NCBI RefSeq assembly: GCF_900105345.1
Contig: NZ_FNSN01000003.1
Span: forward strand, 806,001-870,000
Reading direction: 5' to 3'
DNA length: 64,000 bases
From: Arthrobacter woluwensis
Lineage (GTDB): Bacteria; Actinomycetota; Actinomycetes; Actinomycetales; Micrococcaceae
Under the pieces are notes generated by a model, which ran no database searches, was not told the origin of the DNA, and saw only the letters and a list, made by a program, of their open reading frames with translations. Each line of letters opens with the position of its first letter. Within the stretch, counting starts at the first letter, position 1. Shown piece by piece: positions 15,401 to 24,761 of this stretch. Position numbers and translations under genes: made by a program.

Positions 15401-18400
15401 ATGGACATGAACACCATCGAGCAGGTGGTGCCCACAGCCGACCCGGCGCAGTGGCGTGACGGGGATGCGTGGCTGGCCGGCGGGACGGTCCTGTACTCCT
15501 ACGGGAGCAGCACCCTGAAGAGGCTGCTGAGCCTGCACGACGCCGGCTGGGAGCCGGTGACCGTGCACGAGGACGGGCTCGAACTCGCCGCCACGTGCAC
15601 GGTGGCCCGCGTGTACGCGCTGCCCGGCGAACTGGCGGGCCGTGCCGACTGGCCGGGCCTCGCGCTGTTCCGCCCCGCCTGTGACTCCTTCGTGGCGTCC
15701 TTCAAGATCTGGAACATGTCCACCCTGGGTGGCAACCTCTGCACCTCGCTGCCCGCCGGTCCCCTGATCTCCCTGACCGCGGGGCTCGACGGCGTCGCGC
15801 TGATCCTCTCCCCGGACGGGACGTCGCGGCGGGTGCCGGTCGCCGGCTTCGTGACCGGCGACGCGCGGAACGTCCTGGCGCCCGGGGAACTGCTGCGGAG
15901 CGTCTTCCTGCCCGCGAAGGCCCTGCGCGCCCGGGTGGCGTTCCGGCGCCTCTCGCTCAGCAAGCTCGGCCGGTCCGGTGTGCTGCTCATCGGACGCCTG
16001 GACGAGGACGGGACCTTCGTCCTCACCATCACGGCGTCCACGAAGCGGCCCGTCCAGTTGCGATACGAAGGGGCGGCAGGGTCGCAGGCGCTCCCGGACG
16101 CGTCGGCCCTGACTCGGGACATCGAGACGGCGGTCCCGGACACGCTCTGGCATGACGACATCCACGGGCTTCCCGCGTGGCGCCGGGACATGACGCTGCG
16201 GCTGGCACGCGAGATCCTGGCCGAGCTGGGCGGTGCAGCGACCGCGGGAGGCGGGGACGGCGTCGTCGTGTCCGGTGACTTCTGGCCGCCGGTCGCGCCG
16301 AAGGAGGCGTCCGCGGAGCTCGCCGCCATCGGACTGGACGCGCTCGCCACGGACCCCACCCGCGACGCGATCGTCATCAACGGCGTCCCCGCCACAGCCG
16401 AGCCGCGCGCCGGGCAGTGCCTCCGGACCTTCCTGCGTGAACAGGGCAACACCGGCGTGAAGAAGGGCTGCGACGGCGGCGACTGCGGGGCGTGCACCGT
16501 GCACGTCGACGGCAAGCCCGTGCATTCGTGCCTCTACCCGGCCGCGCTCGCCGGGGGCCATGAGGTGACGACCATCGAGGGCCTCGCCGCCACCTGCTCG
16601 AACGGTCACGGCGACCACGACGCCGATGCCCCGGGTGACGCCGGCGCCCTCCACCCGATGCAGCGCCGGTTCCTGGAGTCCCAGGGCTTCCAGTGCGGCT
16701 TCTGCACGGCGGGCATGATCATGACCAGTGCCACCTTCTCCGAGGAGCAGAAGCAGGACCTGCCCCGGAACCTGAAGGGCAACCTCTGCCGCTGCACCGG
16801 CTACCGCGCCATCGAGGACGCCATCCGGGGCGACGCCGACGGCGAGAACCGCGGCCACAGCGGCGGCATGGGGGACAACGTCCCCGCCCCGGCCGGGCCG
16901 GGCGTCGTCACGGGCGCCGTGCGGTACACCCTGGACAAGGATCCCGCGGACTTCCCGGGCCTGCTGCACATGAAGCTCCTGCGCTCGCCGCACGCGCACG
17001 CCCGGATCGTCTCGATCGACGCGTCGGCCGCTCTGGCCGTGCCCGGCGTCGTACGGGTCTTCACGCACGAGGACGTCCCGGACCTCCTCTATTCCACGGC
17101 GCAGCACGAGCTGGTGGAGGACGACCCGGACGACATGCGCATGCTGGACACCGTGGTGCGGTTCGTCGGGCAGCGGGTGGCCGCCGTCGTCGCCGATTCC
17201 GTTCAGGCCGCCGAAGCGGGTGTCCGGGCTCTCGAGGTCGAGTACGAGGTGCTGCCCGCCGTGTTCACGCCGGAGGAGGCGATCCTCCCCGGGGCGCCGA
17301 CGGTGCACGGAGAGAAGGACGGCGCCGTCGCCCGGATCTCCCGCCCGCAGGACAACGTCCTGGCCGAGCTGCACTCCGAGCTGGGGGACCTGGACGCAGC
17401 GTTCGCCACGGCGGACGTCGTGCACGAGAAGGAGTACCGCACGCATCGTGTCCAGCACGTGGCGCTGGAGACCCACTGCTCCATCGCCTGGGTGGAGGAC
17501 GGCGTGCTCACGGTGCGCTCCTCCACGCAGGTGCCGTTCCTGGCCCAGCGGACCCTGGCCCGGATCTTCGGCCGGCCGCGGGACAGCGTCCGGGTCCTGA
17601 CGGGCCGCGTCGGCGGCGGTTTCGGCGGGAAGCAGGAGGTCATCACGGAGGACCTCGCCGCCCTGGCCGCCCTGGAACTCGGGGTGCCCGTGCAGCTCGA
17701 ATTCACTCGTTCCGAGCAGTTCACGGCCACCACCACGCGCCACCCGTTCCACATCCGGCTCAAGGCCGCGGCCCGCCGGGACGGCACGCTGACGGCGCTC
17801 CAGCTCGACGTCCTGACGAACACCGGGGCCTACGGCAACCACGGCCCGGGCGTCATGTTCCACGGCTGCGGCGAGTCCGTGGCGGTCTACAACTGCGCCA
17901 ACAAGCGGCTCGACGCGCAGGCCGTCTACACCCACACCCTGCCCTCCGGCGCCTTCCGCGGCTACGGTCTCAGCCAGATGATCTTCGCGGTCGAGTCCGC
18001 CATGGACGAGCTGGCACACGGGATCGGCATGGACCCCTGGGAGTTCCGCCGGAAGAACATGGTCCGGAAGGGCGACCCCATGCTCTCCTCCCACAGCGAA
18101 CCCGAGGAGGACGTGCTCTACGGCAGCTACGGCCTGGACCAGTGCGTGCAGCTCGCCGAGGACGCGCTGCGCCGCGGCGCCGAGCGGGAGGCGTCGTTCG
18201 GGGCGGAGCTCGGCGAGGAATGGCTCGTGGGGGAGGGGAGCGCGTTGTCCATGATCGACACGGTCCCGCCGCGCGGGCACTTCTCGCACAGCCGGGTCTC
18301 CCTCGGGGCCGACGGGCGGTACCTCGTGGAGTTCGGCACGGCCGAGTTCGGCAACGGCACCACCACCGTGCACACCCAGCTCGCGGCGGAGGCGCTCGGC

Positions 18401-19165
18401 ACCAGCACCGACGCCGTCGACTACCGGCAGGCGGACACGGCGAACACCCGGCATGACACCGGGGCCTTCGGGTCCACGGGGACCGTGGTGGCGGGCAAGG
18501 CGACGCTCGCGGCGGCCACGGAACTCGCGGACCGGCTCCGTGCCCTGGGCGCCGATCTGCTGGGCGCCCCGGTGGAGGACTGCGTCCTGGGGCCCGACGG
18601 CGTCGCCCACCCTGGCGGGACGGTGAGCCTCGAGCGGCTGCACGCCGCCGCCGTCGAGCGTGGACTGTCCCTGGTGGCCGACGGCGAATGGGGCGGCACG
18701 CCGCGCTCCGTCGCCTTCAACGTGCACGGCTTCCGGGTGGCGGTCAGCCGCGTGACGGGCGAGATCCGCATCCTCCAGAGCGTCCAGGCCGCCGACGCCG
18801 GCAAGGTCGTCAATCCGCGCCAGTGCCGGGGCCAGGTGGAGGGCGGGATCGCGCAGGCACTGGGCGCGGCGCTGTACGAGGCGGTGCGGATCGACGACAC
18901 CGGCCGCGTCTACACCGACATTCTGCGGCAGTACCACATCCCGACCTTCGCGGACACGCCACGGAGCGAGGTGTACTTCGCCGAGACCGAGGATTCCACG
19001 GGTCCGCTGGGCGCCAAGTCCATGAGCGAGAGCCCGTTTAACCCGGTGGCTCCGGCCCTGGCCAACGCTCTCCGACAGGCGACGGGTGTCCGGTTCAGCA
19101 CGCTCCCGCTGACCCAGGACGCCGTGTACCTGGGGCTCAAGGAGGCGGGCCTGACGCTGGTGTAG
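15401..19165 (+). CDS. Xanthine dehydrogenase, single chain with order FAD - 2Fe2S - Mo
   Basis: A 1254-residue fusion of all three subunit types. Residues about 1-290 are the FAD-binding part (AWLAGGTVLYSYGS, TLGGNLCTSLPAGPLI). Residues 320-480 hold both 2Fe2S centres: KKGCDGGDCGACTVHVDG, QCGFCTAGM and GNLCRCTGYRAI. Residues about 500-1254 are the molybdopterin part with GRVGGGFGGKQE, GAFRGYG and, near residue 1209, GAKSMSESPFNP with the catalytic glutamate. ATG 15401 follows AAGGAGG; the frame is open further upstream but lacks a good start. The known fused enzymes (animals, fungi) run 2Fe2S - FAD - Mo, so this order is different. Last gene of the guaD operon; product urate. Confidence 0.92.
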   Translation: MDMNTIEQVVPTADPAQWRDGDAWLAGGTVLYSYGSSTLKRLLSLHDAGWEPVTVHEDGLELAATCTVARVYALPGELAGRADWPGLALFRPACDSFVASFKIWNMSTLGGNLCTSLPAGPLISLTAGLDGVALILSPDGTSRRVPVAGFVTGDARNVLAPGELLRSVFLPAKALRARVAFRRLSLSKLGRSGVLLIGRLDEDGTFVLTITASTKRPVQLRYEGAAGSQALPDASALTRDIETAVPDTLWHDDIHGLPAWRRDMTLRLAREILAELGGAATAGGGDGVVVSGDFWPPVAPKEASAELAAIGLDALATDPTRDAIVINGVPATAEPRAGQCLRTFLREQGNTGVKKGCDGGDCGACTVHVDGKPVHSCLYPAALAGGHEVTTIEGLAATCSNGHGDHDADAPGDAGALHPMQRRFLESQGFQCGFCTAGMIMTSATFSEEQKQDLPRNLKGNLCRCTGYRAIEDAIRGDADGENRGHSGGMGDNVPAPAGPGVVTGAVRYTLDKDPADFPGLLHMKLLRSPHAHARIVSIDASAALAVPGVVRVFTHEDVPDLLYSTAQHELVEDDPDDMRMLDTVVRFVGQRVAAVVADSVQAAEAGVRALEVEYEVLPAVFTPEEAILPGAPTVHGEKDGAVARISRPQDNVLAELHSELGDLDAAFATADVVHEKEYRTHRVQHVALETHCSIAWVEDGVLTVRSSTQVPFLAQRTLARIFGRPRDSVRVLTGRVGGGFGGKQEVITEDLAALAALELGVPVQLEFTRSEQFTATTTRHPFHIRLKAAARRDGTLTALQLDVLTNTGAYGNHGPGVMFHGCGESVAVYNCANKRLDAQAVYTHTLPSGAFRGYGLSQMIFAVESAMDELAHGIGMDPWEFRRKNMVRKGDPMLSSHSEPEEDVLYGSYGLDQCVQLAEDALRRGAEREASFGAELGEEWLVGEGSALSMIDTVPPRGHFSHSRVSLGADGRYLVEFGTAEFGNGTTTVHTQLAAEALGTSTDAVDYRQADTANTRHDTGAFGSTGTVVAGKATLAAATELADRLRALGADLLGAPVEDCVLGPDGVAHPGGTVSLERLHAAAVERGLSLVADGEWGGTPRSVAFNVHGFRVAVSRVTGEIRILQSVQAADAGKVVNPRQCRGQVEGGIAQALGAALYEAVRIDDTGRVYTDILRQYHIPTFADTPRSEVYFAETEDSTGPLGAKSMSESPFNPVAPALANALRQATGVRFSTLPLTQDAVYLGLKEAGLTLV

Positions 19166-19193
19166 ACGGCGCCGCGTGACCGGCACGTGCCGT

Positions 19194-19220
19194 GGGCCCG
19201 GGACCTCAGGTCCCGGGCCC
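19194..19220. terminator. Palindrome after xanthine dehydrogenase
   Basis: GGGCCCGGGACCT and its complement flank one base, 28 bases after the stop. It lacks a T run but separates two convergent genes and probably ends both messages. Confidence 0.6.
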
Positions 19221-19258
19221 GCAGTGCGCTCACGGTTCGGCTGTCAGGGTTCCCGAAG

Positions 19259-19864
19259 TCACCCGTCCAGCAGCGGCAGATCCGCCGGGGTGTCCACGTC
19301 CCGTCCGTCGCCCCAGGCCTGGCAGTCGACCAGGTCCAGCAGCTCAGGATGTGCCCTGAGGAAGTCCCGCGCTCCGGCGTCGCCGTGCGCCGAGTCCGCG
19401 ACGGCAGCCAGCAGCGAAGCGTCGAACAGCACCGGGTGCCCTCGTTTCAGCGTGCCCGACGCGTCGGGGTACGCCGCGGCGGTCACCCGTCCCGGCCGGT
19501 GTGCGGCCAGCAGCGCGGCGACGGTTTCCGCGGTGAGCGCGGGCTGATCCACCAGGGCGACGAGCGCGTGACGCCCCGGCGGCGCGGCCGCGAGCCCGGT
19601 CTTCAGCGAGCCTCCCATGCCGCTGGGCCAGTCGTCGTTGACCACGACGGCGCAGTCCGCCAGCGCGGCCTCCTCCCGCACCCGCCCGGCCTCCGCCCCC
19701 AGCACCACGACGACGCCGTGGCAGCCGCCGTCGTGCAGCACGGCCGCGAGGTGGTCCACCAGGGGAGCGCCGTGGCGGCGCAGCAGCGCCTTGGGCCCGA
19801 GGCCCAGACGGGCCCCGGCGCCCGCGGCGAGGAGTATGGCCGTGGCCGCTGTGCTCGGGGTCAT
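19259..19864 (-). CDS. mocA: MobA/MocA-like nucleotidyltransferase
   Basis: A 201-residue protein with the NTP-transferase motif ILLAAGAGARLGLGPKALL, followed by NDDWPSGMGGSLKTGL and ALVALVDQPALT, the pattern of MocA, which attaches CMP to molybdopterin. Xanthine dehydrogenases of the XdhC-dependent type may use such a cofactor, and the gene lies next to the enzyme, convergent with it. It starts 94 bases after the aceE stop on the same strand, with a 61-bp palindrome between. A MobA (GMP) role is possible, but the DQP motif and the neighbourhood favour MocA. Confidence 0.75.
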   Translation of the reverse strand: MTPSTAATAILLAAGAGARLGLGPKALLRRHGAPLVDHLAAVLHDGGCHGVVVVLGAEAGRVREEAALADCAVVVNDDWPSGMGGSLKTGLAAAPPGRHALVALVDQPALTAETVAALLAAHRPGRVTAAAYPDASGTLKRGHPVLFDASLLAAVADSAHGDAGARDFLRAHPELLDLVDCQAWGDGRDVDTPADLPLLDG

Positions 19865-19885
19865 GCTGTCACCCTAAGTCCTTCC

Positions 19886-19946
19886 CGCGAGACGCCGAAA
19901 GGTGCCCGTATTCCTCGCGGATACGGGCACCTTCCGGCGTCTCGGC
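19886..19946. repeat. Palindrome of 57-61 bp between aceE and mocA
   Basis: Arms 19888-19911 and 19921-19944 pair over 24 bp with one mismatch; the left end reads CGCGAGACGCC. Length and CGCGA end resemble the family 1 elements at 5641, 6707 and 51843, while the inner sequence is diverged. It can also serve as the aceE terminator. Confidence 0.75.
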
Positions 19947-19958
19947 GCGTCAGGTGGG

Positions 19959-22706
19959 TCAGGCGTCGCCGCCCGCGCCTCCCGTGGTTCCGGCGGTCAC
20001 GTCGAGCAGGCTGTACTTCTCGATCGCCTGCGCCGGGGCCTGGGGGTCGACCTTGCCCTGGCGTGCGAGCATCTGCAGGGTCTTGACCACCACGGAGTGG
20101 GTGTCGTTCTTGAAGAAGCGGCGCGCGGCCTGGCGGGTGTCGGAGAAGCCGAAGCCGTCCGCGCCGAGCACGCCGTACTCGTTCGGGATGAACTGGCGGA
20201 TCTGGTCCGGCACGGCCTTCATGTAGTCGGACACGGCCACCACGGGGCCCTCGGCGCCTTCGAGCTGCCGGGTCACGAACGGCACCCGCGGCTCCTCGCC
20301 CGGGTTCAGGAATCCATGCTCCTCGGCGGCCAGGCCGTCGCGGCGCAGTTCGTTCCAGCTCGTGACGCTCCAGACGTCGGCGGCCACGCCCCAGTGCTCG
20401 GCGAGGATCCGCTGGGCGTCCAGGGCCCACGGGACGGAGACGCCCGAGGCGAGGATCTGGGCGCGCGGCTTGCCGTCGGCGTCCTCCGCGGCGGAGAGCT
20501 TGTAAATGCCCTTGAGGACGCCCTCGACGTCGAGGTTCTCCGGCTCGGCCGGCTGGGTGATGGGCTCGTTGTACACCGTGAGGTAGTACATGAGGTTGCG
20601 GTCCTCGGAGTCCGGGCCGTACATCCTCTCGAGGCCGTCGCGGAAGATGTGCGCGATCTCGTAGCCGTACGCCGGGTCATACGTCACGACGGCGGGGTTC
20701 GTGCTCGCGAGCAGCGGCGAGTGGCCGTCGGCGTGCTGGAGTCCCTCGCCGGTGAGCGTGGTGCGGCCGGCGGTGGCGCCGATGATGAAGCCACGGGTCA
20801 TCTGGTCCGCGGCGGCCCAGAAGGAGTCGCCGGTGCGCTGGAAGCCGAACATCGAGTAGAAGACGTAGATCGGCACCAGGGGCTGGCCGTGCGTGGCATA
20901 GGCGGTCCCGGCCGCGGTGAACGCGGCGACGGCGCCGGCCTCGTTGATCCCGGGGTGGATCAGCTGGCCGAGCGGGGACTCCTTGTAGGCGAGCACCAGT
21001 TCGCGGTCCACGGACAGGTAGTTCTGGCCCTTGGGGTTGTAGATCTTGGCGGTCGGGAAGAACGCGTCCATGCCGAAGGTCCGGGATTCGTCCGGGACCA
21101 CGGGGACCAGGCGCTTGCCGAAGTCCTTGTCCCGGAGGAGGTCCTTGAGCATGCGGACGAAGGCCATGGTGGTGGCGGCCTTCTGCTTGCCGGATCCCTT
21201 CTTGGCGACCTCGTAAGACTTCGCGTCCGGGAGCGTCACCGGCACGTGGTCCGGACGGCGTTCGGGGACGGAGCCGCCCAGGGCCGCGCGGCGCTCCAAC
21301 ATGTACTGGATCTCGGGTGCGTCGGTGCCGGGGTGGTAGTACGGCGGACGGTACAGGTCCTTTTCGAGGACCTCGTCGCTGATCGGGATGCGCAGCAGAT
21401 CGCGGAAGGCCTTGAGGTCCTCCATCGTCAGCTTCTTCATCTGGTGGGTGGCGTTGCGGGCCTCGAAGTGCGCGCCCAGGCCGTAGCCCTTGACGGTCTT
21501 CGCGAGGATGACGGTCGGCTTGCCCTTGAACTCGGTCGCCGCCTTGTAGGCCGCGTAGACCTTGCGGTAGTCGTGGCCGCCGCGCTTGAGGTTCCAGATC
21601 TGGTCGTCCGTCAGATCGGAGACCAGTTCCTTCGTCTGGGCACTGCGCCCGAAGAAGTGCTCGCGGATGAACGCGCCGTTCTCCGCCTTGAACGTCTGGT
21701 AGTCGCCATCGACGGTGTCATTCATGATGTTCACCAGAGAACCGTCCCGGTCCTTCGCCAGCAGGTCGTCCCACTCGCGGCCCCAGACGACCTTGATGAC
21801 GTTCCAGCCCGCGCCGCGGAAGAACGCTTCGAGCTCCTGCATGATCTTGCCGTTGCCGCGCACCGGGCCGTCGAGTCGCTGGAGGTTGCAGTTGATCACG
21901 AAGTTGAGGTTGTCGAGCCCCTCGTTGGCCGCGAGCTGGAGGAGGCCGCGGCTCTCCGGCTCGTCCATCTCGCCGTCGCCCAGGAACGCCCACACCTGCT
22001 GGTCGCTCGTGTCCTTGAGGCCACGGTCCTGGAGGTAGCGGTTCGCCTGCGCCTGGTAGATGGCGTTCATGGGGCCGATGCCCATGGAGACCGTGGGGAA
22101 CTCCCAGAAGTGGGGCATCAGGCGGGGGTGCGGGTACGAGGAGAGCGCGTGGCCCTCCTTGGACTTCTCCTGGCGGAATCCGTCCAGATCCTCCTCCGTG
22201 AGGCGGCCTTCCATGAACGCGCGGGCGTACATGCCGGGCGAGGCATGTCCCTGGAAGAACACCTGGTCGCCGCCCCCGGGGTGGTCCTTGCCGCGGAAGA
22301 AGTGGTTGAAGCCGACCTCGTAAAGGGTCGCCGCGCCGGCATAGGTGGAGATGTGGCCGCCGACGCCGATGTCGGCCCGCTGCGCGCGGTGCACCATGAT
22401 GGCGGCGTTCCACCGCATGGCGCGGCGGTAGGCGCGCTCGTACTCCTCGTTGCCGGGGTACTCGGGTTCCTGATCGGCCGGGATGGTGTTCACGTAGTCG
22501 GTGGTCGTGACCATGGGGACGCCCACGGACTGTGCCCCTGCCCGCTGCAGCAGCGAGCGCATGACGAACTGAGCGCGCTCCGTGCCCTGCTCACGCACCA
22601 GGGCGTCGAACGATTCAACCCATTCACCGGTCTCCTCGGGATCCGAGTCCGGCAGGTTGTTCGTGAGCGTACTCAGGATGGAGGGCGTGATTTCTTCAGC
22701 AGCCAC
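19959..22706 (-). CDS. aceE: Pyruvate dehydrogenase E1 component, homodimeric type
   Basis: A 915-residue AceE, the length usual in actinobacteria. The thiamine diphosphate motif is seen as [51 protein letters not shown] and [16 protein letters not shown]-type stretches ([11 protein letters not shown]) follow. GTG 22706 was chosen: AGAGAGG stands before it and the protein then starts [11 protein letters not shown]; the frame continues upstream to 22919 through the promoter. A strong promoter (22792-22820) carries an AllR-type palindrome in the leader. Its E2 and E3 partners are not in the window. Position inside the purine island suggests a special role in glyoxylate oxidation. Confidence 0.95.
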   Translation of the reverse strand: MAAEEITPSILSTLTNNLPDSDPEETGEWVESFDALVREQGTERAQFVMRSLLQRAGAQSVGVPMVTTTDYVNTIPADQEPEYPGNEEYERAYRRAMRWNAAIMVHRAQRADIGVGGHISTYAGAATLYEVGFNHFFRGKDHPGGGDQVFFQGHASPGMYARAFMEGRLTEEDLDGFRQEKSKEGHALSSYPHPRLMPHFWEFPTVSMGIGPMNAIYQAQANRYLQDRGLKDTSDQQVWAFLGDGEMDEPESRGLLQLAANEGLDNLNFVINCNLQRLDGPVRGNGKIMQELEAFFRGAGWNVIKVVWGREWDDLLAKDRDGSLVNIMNDTVDGDYQTFKAENGAFIREHFFGRSAQTKELVSDLTDDQIWNLKRGGHDYRKVYAAYKAATEFKGKPTVILAKTVKGYGLGAHFEARNATHQMKKLTMEDLKAFRDLLRIPISDEVLEKDLYRPPYYHPGTDAPEIQYMLERRAALGGSVPERRPDHVPVTLPDAKSYEVAKKGSGKQKAATTMAFVRMLKDLLRDKDFGKRLVPVVPDESRTFGMDAFFPTAKIYNPKGQNYLSVDRELVLAYKESPLGQLIHPGINEAGAVAAFTAAGTAYATHGQPLVPIYVFYSMFGFQRTGDSFWAAADQMTRGFIIGATAGRTTLTGEGLQHADGHSPLLASTNPAVVTYDPAYGYEIAHIFRDGLERMYGPDSEDRNLMYYLTVYNEPITQPAEPENLDVEGVLKGIYKLSAAEDADGKPRAQILASGVSVPWALDAQRILAEHWGVAADVWSVTSWNELRRDGLAAEEHGFLNPGEEPRVPFVTRQLEGAEGPVVAVSDYMKAVPDQIRQFIPNEYGVLGADGFGFSDTRQAARRFFKNDTHSVVVKTLQMLARQGKVDPQAPAQAIEKYSLLDVTAGTTGGAGGDA

Positions 22707-22758
22707 AGGGGACCTCTCTTCATCGAATGGTTGGGCTGGCGTCGCGATGGCAACGTCT

Positions 22759-22773
22759 TTCCGACATGCGAAA
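22759..22773. promoter_or_regulatory. Putative AllR/IclR operator in the aceE leader
   Basis: TTCCGACATGCGAAA fits TTYCR-N5-YGRAW with one weaker position. It lies about 10-25 bases after the predicted aceE start of transcription. Confidence 0.5.
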
Positions 22774-22791
22774 AAATAATTTTGTCTATCG

Positions 22792-22820
22792 AGATTATCG
22801 GGCAGTCTGCGCAACGTCAA
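22792..22820 (-). promoter_or_regulatory. aceE promoter
   Basis: Minus strand TTGACG (22815-22820), 17 bases, TAATCT (22792-22797). One of the best promoter matches in the window. The 371-base gap 22707-23077 contains this promoter, the divergent permease promoter and one operator for each, and no gene. Confidence 0.75.
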
Positions 22821-22945
22821 CGGGATCGCCCACCGTTCGGATTGCGACAGTGCGGGCCACGGAGGACCCCTGCCGCCCCACCAGGGGCGACGCTCCGAGT
22901 GGCCAGACTGGTATGCCAAATGTGACTGCGGTCACCGCGGAACCA

Positions 22946-22974
22946 TTGACCGCCTGTGATCCGGGCCATATTCT
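22946..22974 (+). promoter_or_regulatory. Promoter of the allantoin permease operon
   Basis: TTGACC (22946-22951), 17 bases, TATTCT (22969-22974). Confidence 0.72.
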
Positions 22975-22998
22975 GTATTCCATACTTCAATAAATCAG

Positions 22999-23013
22999 TT
23001 CCGCATTATGGAA
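22999..23013. promoter_or_regulatory. Putative AllR/IclR operator
   Basis: TTCCGCATTATGGAA, nearly identical to the 9764 site, placed about 20 bases after the predicted start of the permease message. Confidence 0.7.
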
Positions 23014-23077
23014 GCCGGCCCAATGGGGAGTCCGCGACCGACGGGTGCGGAACCGTCAGCATCGAAACGGAGCACCC

Positions 23078-24658
23078 ATGCAGACGAACCCCAGCGGCGT
23101 CGATCCCACCACCCCGGTGGCGACTCAGCCAGGTCCGGGAACGCCGGACCATCACCACCACCATCACCACGACTTCACGGGTGACCTTCCCCGGATGTCG
23201 GAGCTGACCGGCGTCGAACTCAGCCCGCAGCTGTACAACAAGGACCTCGCCCCCACCCGCAAGGCCGGGCGCACCTGGACCGCGTACAGCATCTTCACCC
23301 TCTGGGCGAACGATGTGCACAGCCTCGGCAACTACGCGTTCGCGGTGGGCCTCTTCGCCCTCGGCATGGGCGCCTGGCAGATCCTGCTGGCGCTCGGCGT
23401 GGGCGCGGTCCTGCTGTTCCTCCTGCTGAACTTCTCGGGGTTCATGGGGCAGAAGACCGGTGTCCCGTTCCCGGTGATGAGCCGCATCAGCTTCGGCATC
23501 CGCGGCGCGCAGATCGCCAGCGTGGTGCGCGGCGCCGTCGCGGTCGCGTGGTTCGGCATCCAGACCTATCTCGCCTCGGTGATCTTCCGGATCATGATCA
23601 TCAAGCTGATCCCGGGCCTGGCGCCCCTGGACCGGAACGACATCCTCGGCCTGTCCACGCTCGGCTGGATCGCCTTCGTCATCCTCTGGATCGTGCAGCT
23701 CGTGATCGTCAGCTTCGGCATGGAGATGATCCGCAAGTACGAGGCGTTCGCCGGACCGATCATCCTCGTGACCATGGCCGCCCTGGCCATCTGGGTCTTC
23801 GTCCAGGCCGGCGGCACCATCGAGATCAACGGCATCAAGCACATGGACGCCGGCGAGACCTGGCGGAACATCTTCGCCGGCGGCGCCCTGTGGGTCTCCA
23901 TCTACGGCACCTTCGTCCTGAACTTCTGCGACTTCACCCGCAACGCCGTGGGCAAGAGCTCGATCGTCAAGGGCAATTTCTGGGGCATCCCGATCAACAT
24001 GCTCCTCTTCGGCGGCATCGTGGTGGTCCTGGCCGGTGGTCAGTTCAAGATCAACGGAACCCTCATCACCTCGCCGTCCGACGTCGTGCAGCTGATCCCC
24101 AACACCCTCCTGCTGGTGCTGGCCTGCCTCGCGCTCCTCGTCCTCACGGTGGCCGTGAACCTCATGGCCAACTTCGTGGCCCCGGTCTACGCGCTGACCA
24201 ACCTGTTCCCCAAGCACCTCGACTTCCGCCGGGCCGCCTGGGTCAGTGGCACCATCGGCCTGATCATCCTGCCGTGGAACCTCTACAACAACCCGTTCGT
24301 CATCGTGTATTTCCTCGGCGGCCTGGGCGCCCTCCTCGGCCCGCTGTTCGGCGTGGTCATGGCGGACTACTGGCTGGTCCGCCGCGGCAAGGTGGAAGTG
24401 GTGAAGCTGTACACCGAGGTCGAACAGGGCCCGTACTTCTACAAGCGCGGCTTCAACCCCAAGGCCATCACGGCCCTGGTGGTGGCCGCCGCCGTCGCGG
24501 TGCTGATCGCCTTCGTCCCGGCCCTGGATCACCTGGCGGCGTTCGCCTGGTTCTTCGGAGCGGGCATCGGTGCTCTGGTCTACTACCTCATCGCGGACCG
24601 CGGCGCCCGATACCTCGACTCGGACGGCGAGGTCATCGCCGTGGCCAGCACGCACTAG
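23078..24658 (+). CDS. NCS1-family allantoin/nucleobase permease
   Basis: A 526-residue membrane protein of the NCS1 family (PucI/AllW group), which carries allantoin, hydantoins or nucleobases with sodium or protons. Family stretches: YNKDLAPTRKAGRTWTAYSIFTLWANDVHSLGNYAFAVGL, GVPFPVMSRISFGIRGAQ, NFCDFTRNAVGKSS, NLMANFVAPVYALTNLFPKHLDF, and GVVMADYWLVRRG near the end. The N-terminal tail, about 40 residues, contains seven consecutive histidines, encoded by a mix of CAC and CAT codons, so it is natural. ATG 23078 is used; the frame is open back to a GTG at 23045. First gene of an operon with a racemase-family protein and an SDR. Confidence 0.9.
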   Translation: MQTNPSGVDPTTPVATQPGPGTPDHHHHHHHDFTGDLPRMSELTGVELSPQLYNKDLAPTRKAGRTWTAYSIFTLWANDVHSLGNYAFAVGLFALGMGAWQILLALGVGAVLLFLLLNFSGFMGQKTGVPFPVMSRISFGIRGAQIASVVRGAVAVAWFGIQTYLASVIFRIMIIKLIPGLAPLDRNDILGLSTLGWIAFVILWIVQLVIVSFGMEMIRKYEAFAGPIILVTMAALAIWVFVQAGGTIEINGIKHMDAGETWRNIFAGGALWVSIYGTFVLNFCDFTRNAVGKSSIVKGNFWGIPINMLLFGGIVVVLAGGQFKINGTLITSPSDVVQLIPNTLLLVLACLALLVLTVAVNLMANFVAPVYALTNLFPKHLDFRRAAWVSGTIGLIILPWNLYNNPFVIVYFLGGLGALLGPLFGVVMADYWLVRRGKVEVVKLYTEVEQGPYFYKRGFNPKAITALVVAAAVAVLIAFVPALDHLAAFAWFFGAGIGALVYYLIADRGARYLDSDGEVIAVASTH

Positions 24659-24761
24659 CCCGCCGGCTCACCGACGCAGACACCGGCAGAGCCACAGACA
24701 CCGACAGAAGACGACGGCGGGGCGCGCCCTCCGCGCCCCGCCGCATCCTGGGGAGAGACCT

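Noticed and set aside
15305-19186. 1293-residue open frame on the minus strand opposite xanthine dehydrogenase
   Set aside because: Shadow of the dehydrogenase gene; no recognisable motif and no ribosome site.
22707-22919. N-terminal extension of AceE
   Set aside because: Lies over a good promoter and operator, has no ribosome site, and family members start near VAAEEITPS.
19902-22925. 1007-residue open frame on the plus strand opposite aceE
   Set aside because: Mirror frame of a strongly conserved gene. Its composition (rich in R, A, G, V, H, D without domains) is what GC-rich antisense frames give.
23150-23172. His-tag from an engineered construct
   Set aside because: The run is within a normal permease tail with mixed codons and no vector sequence around it.
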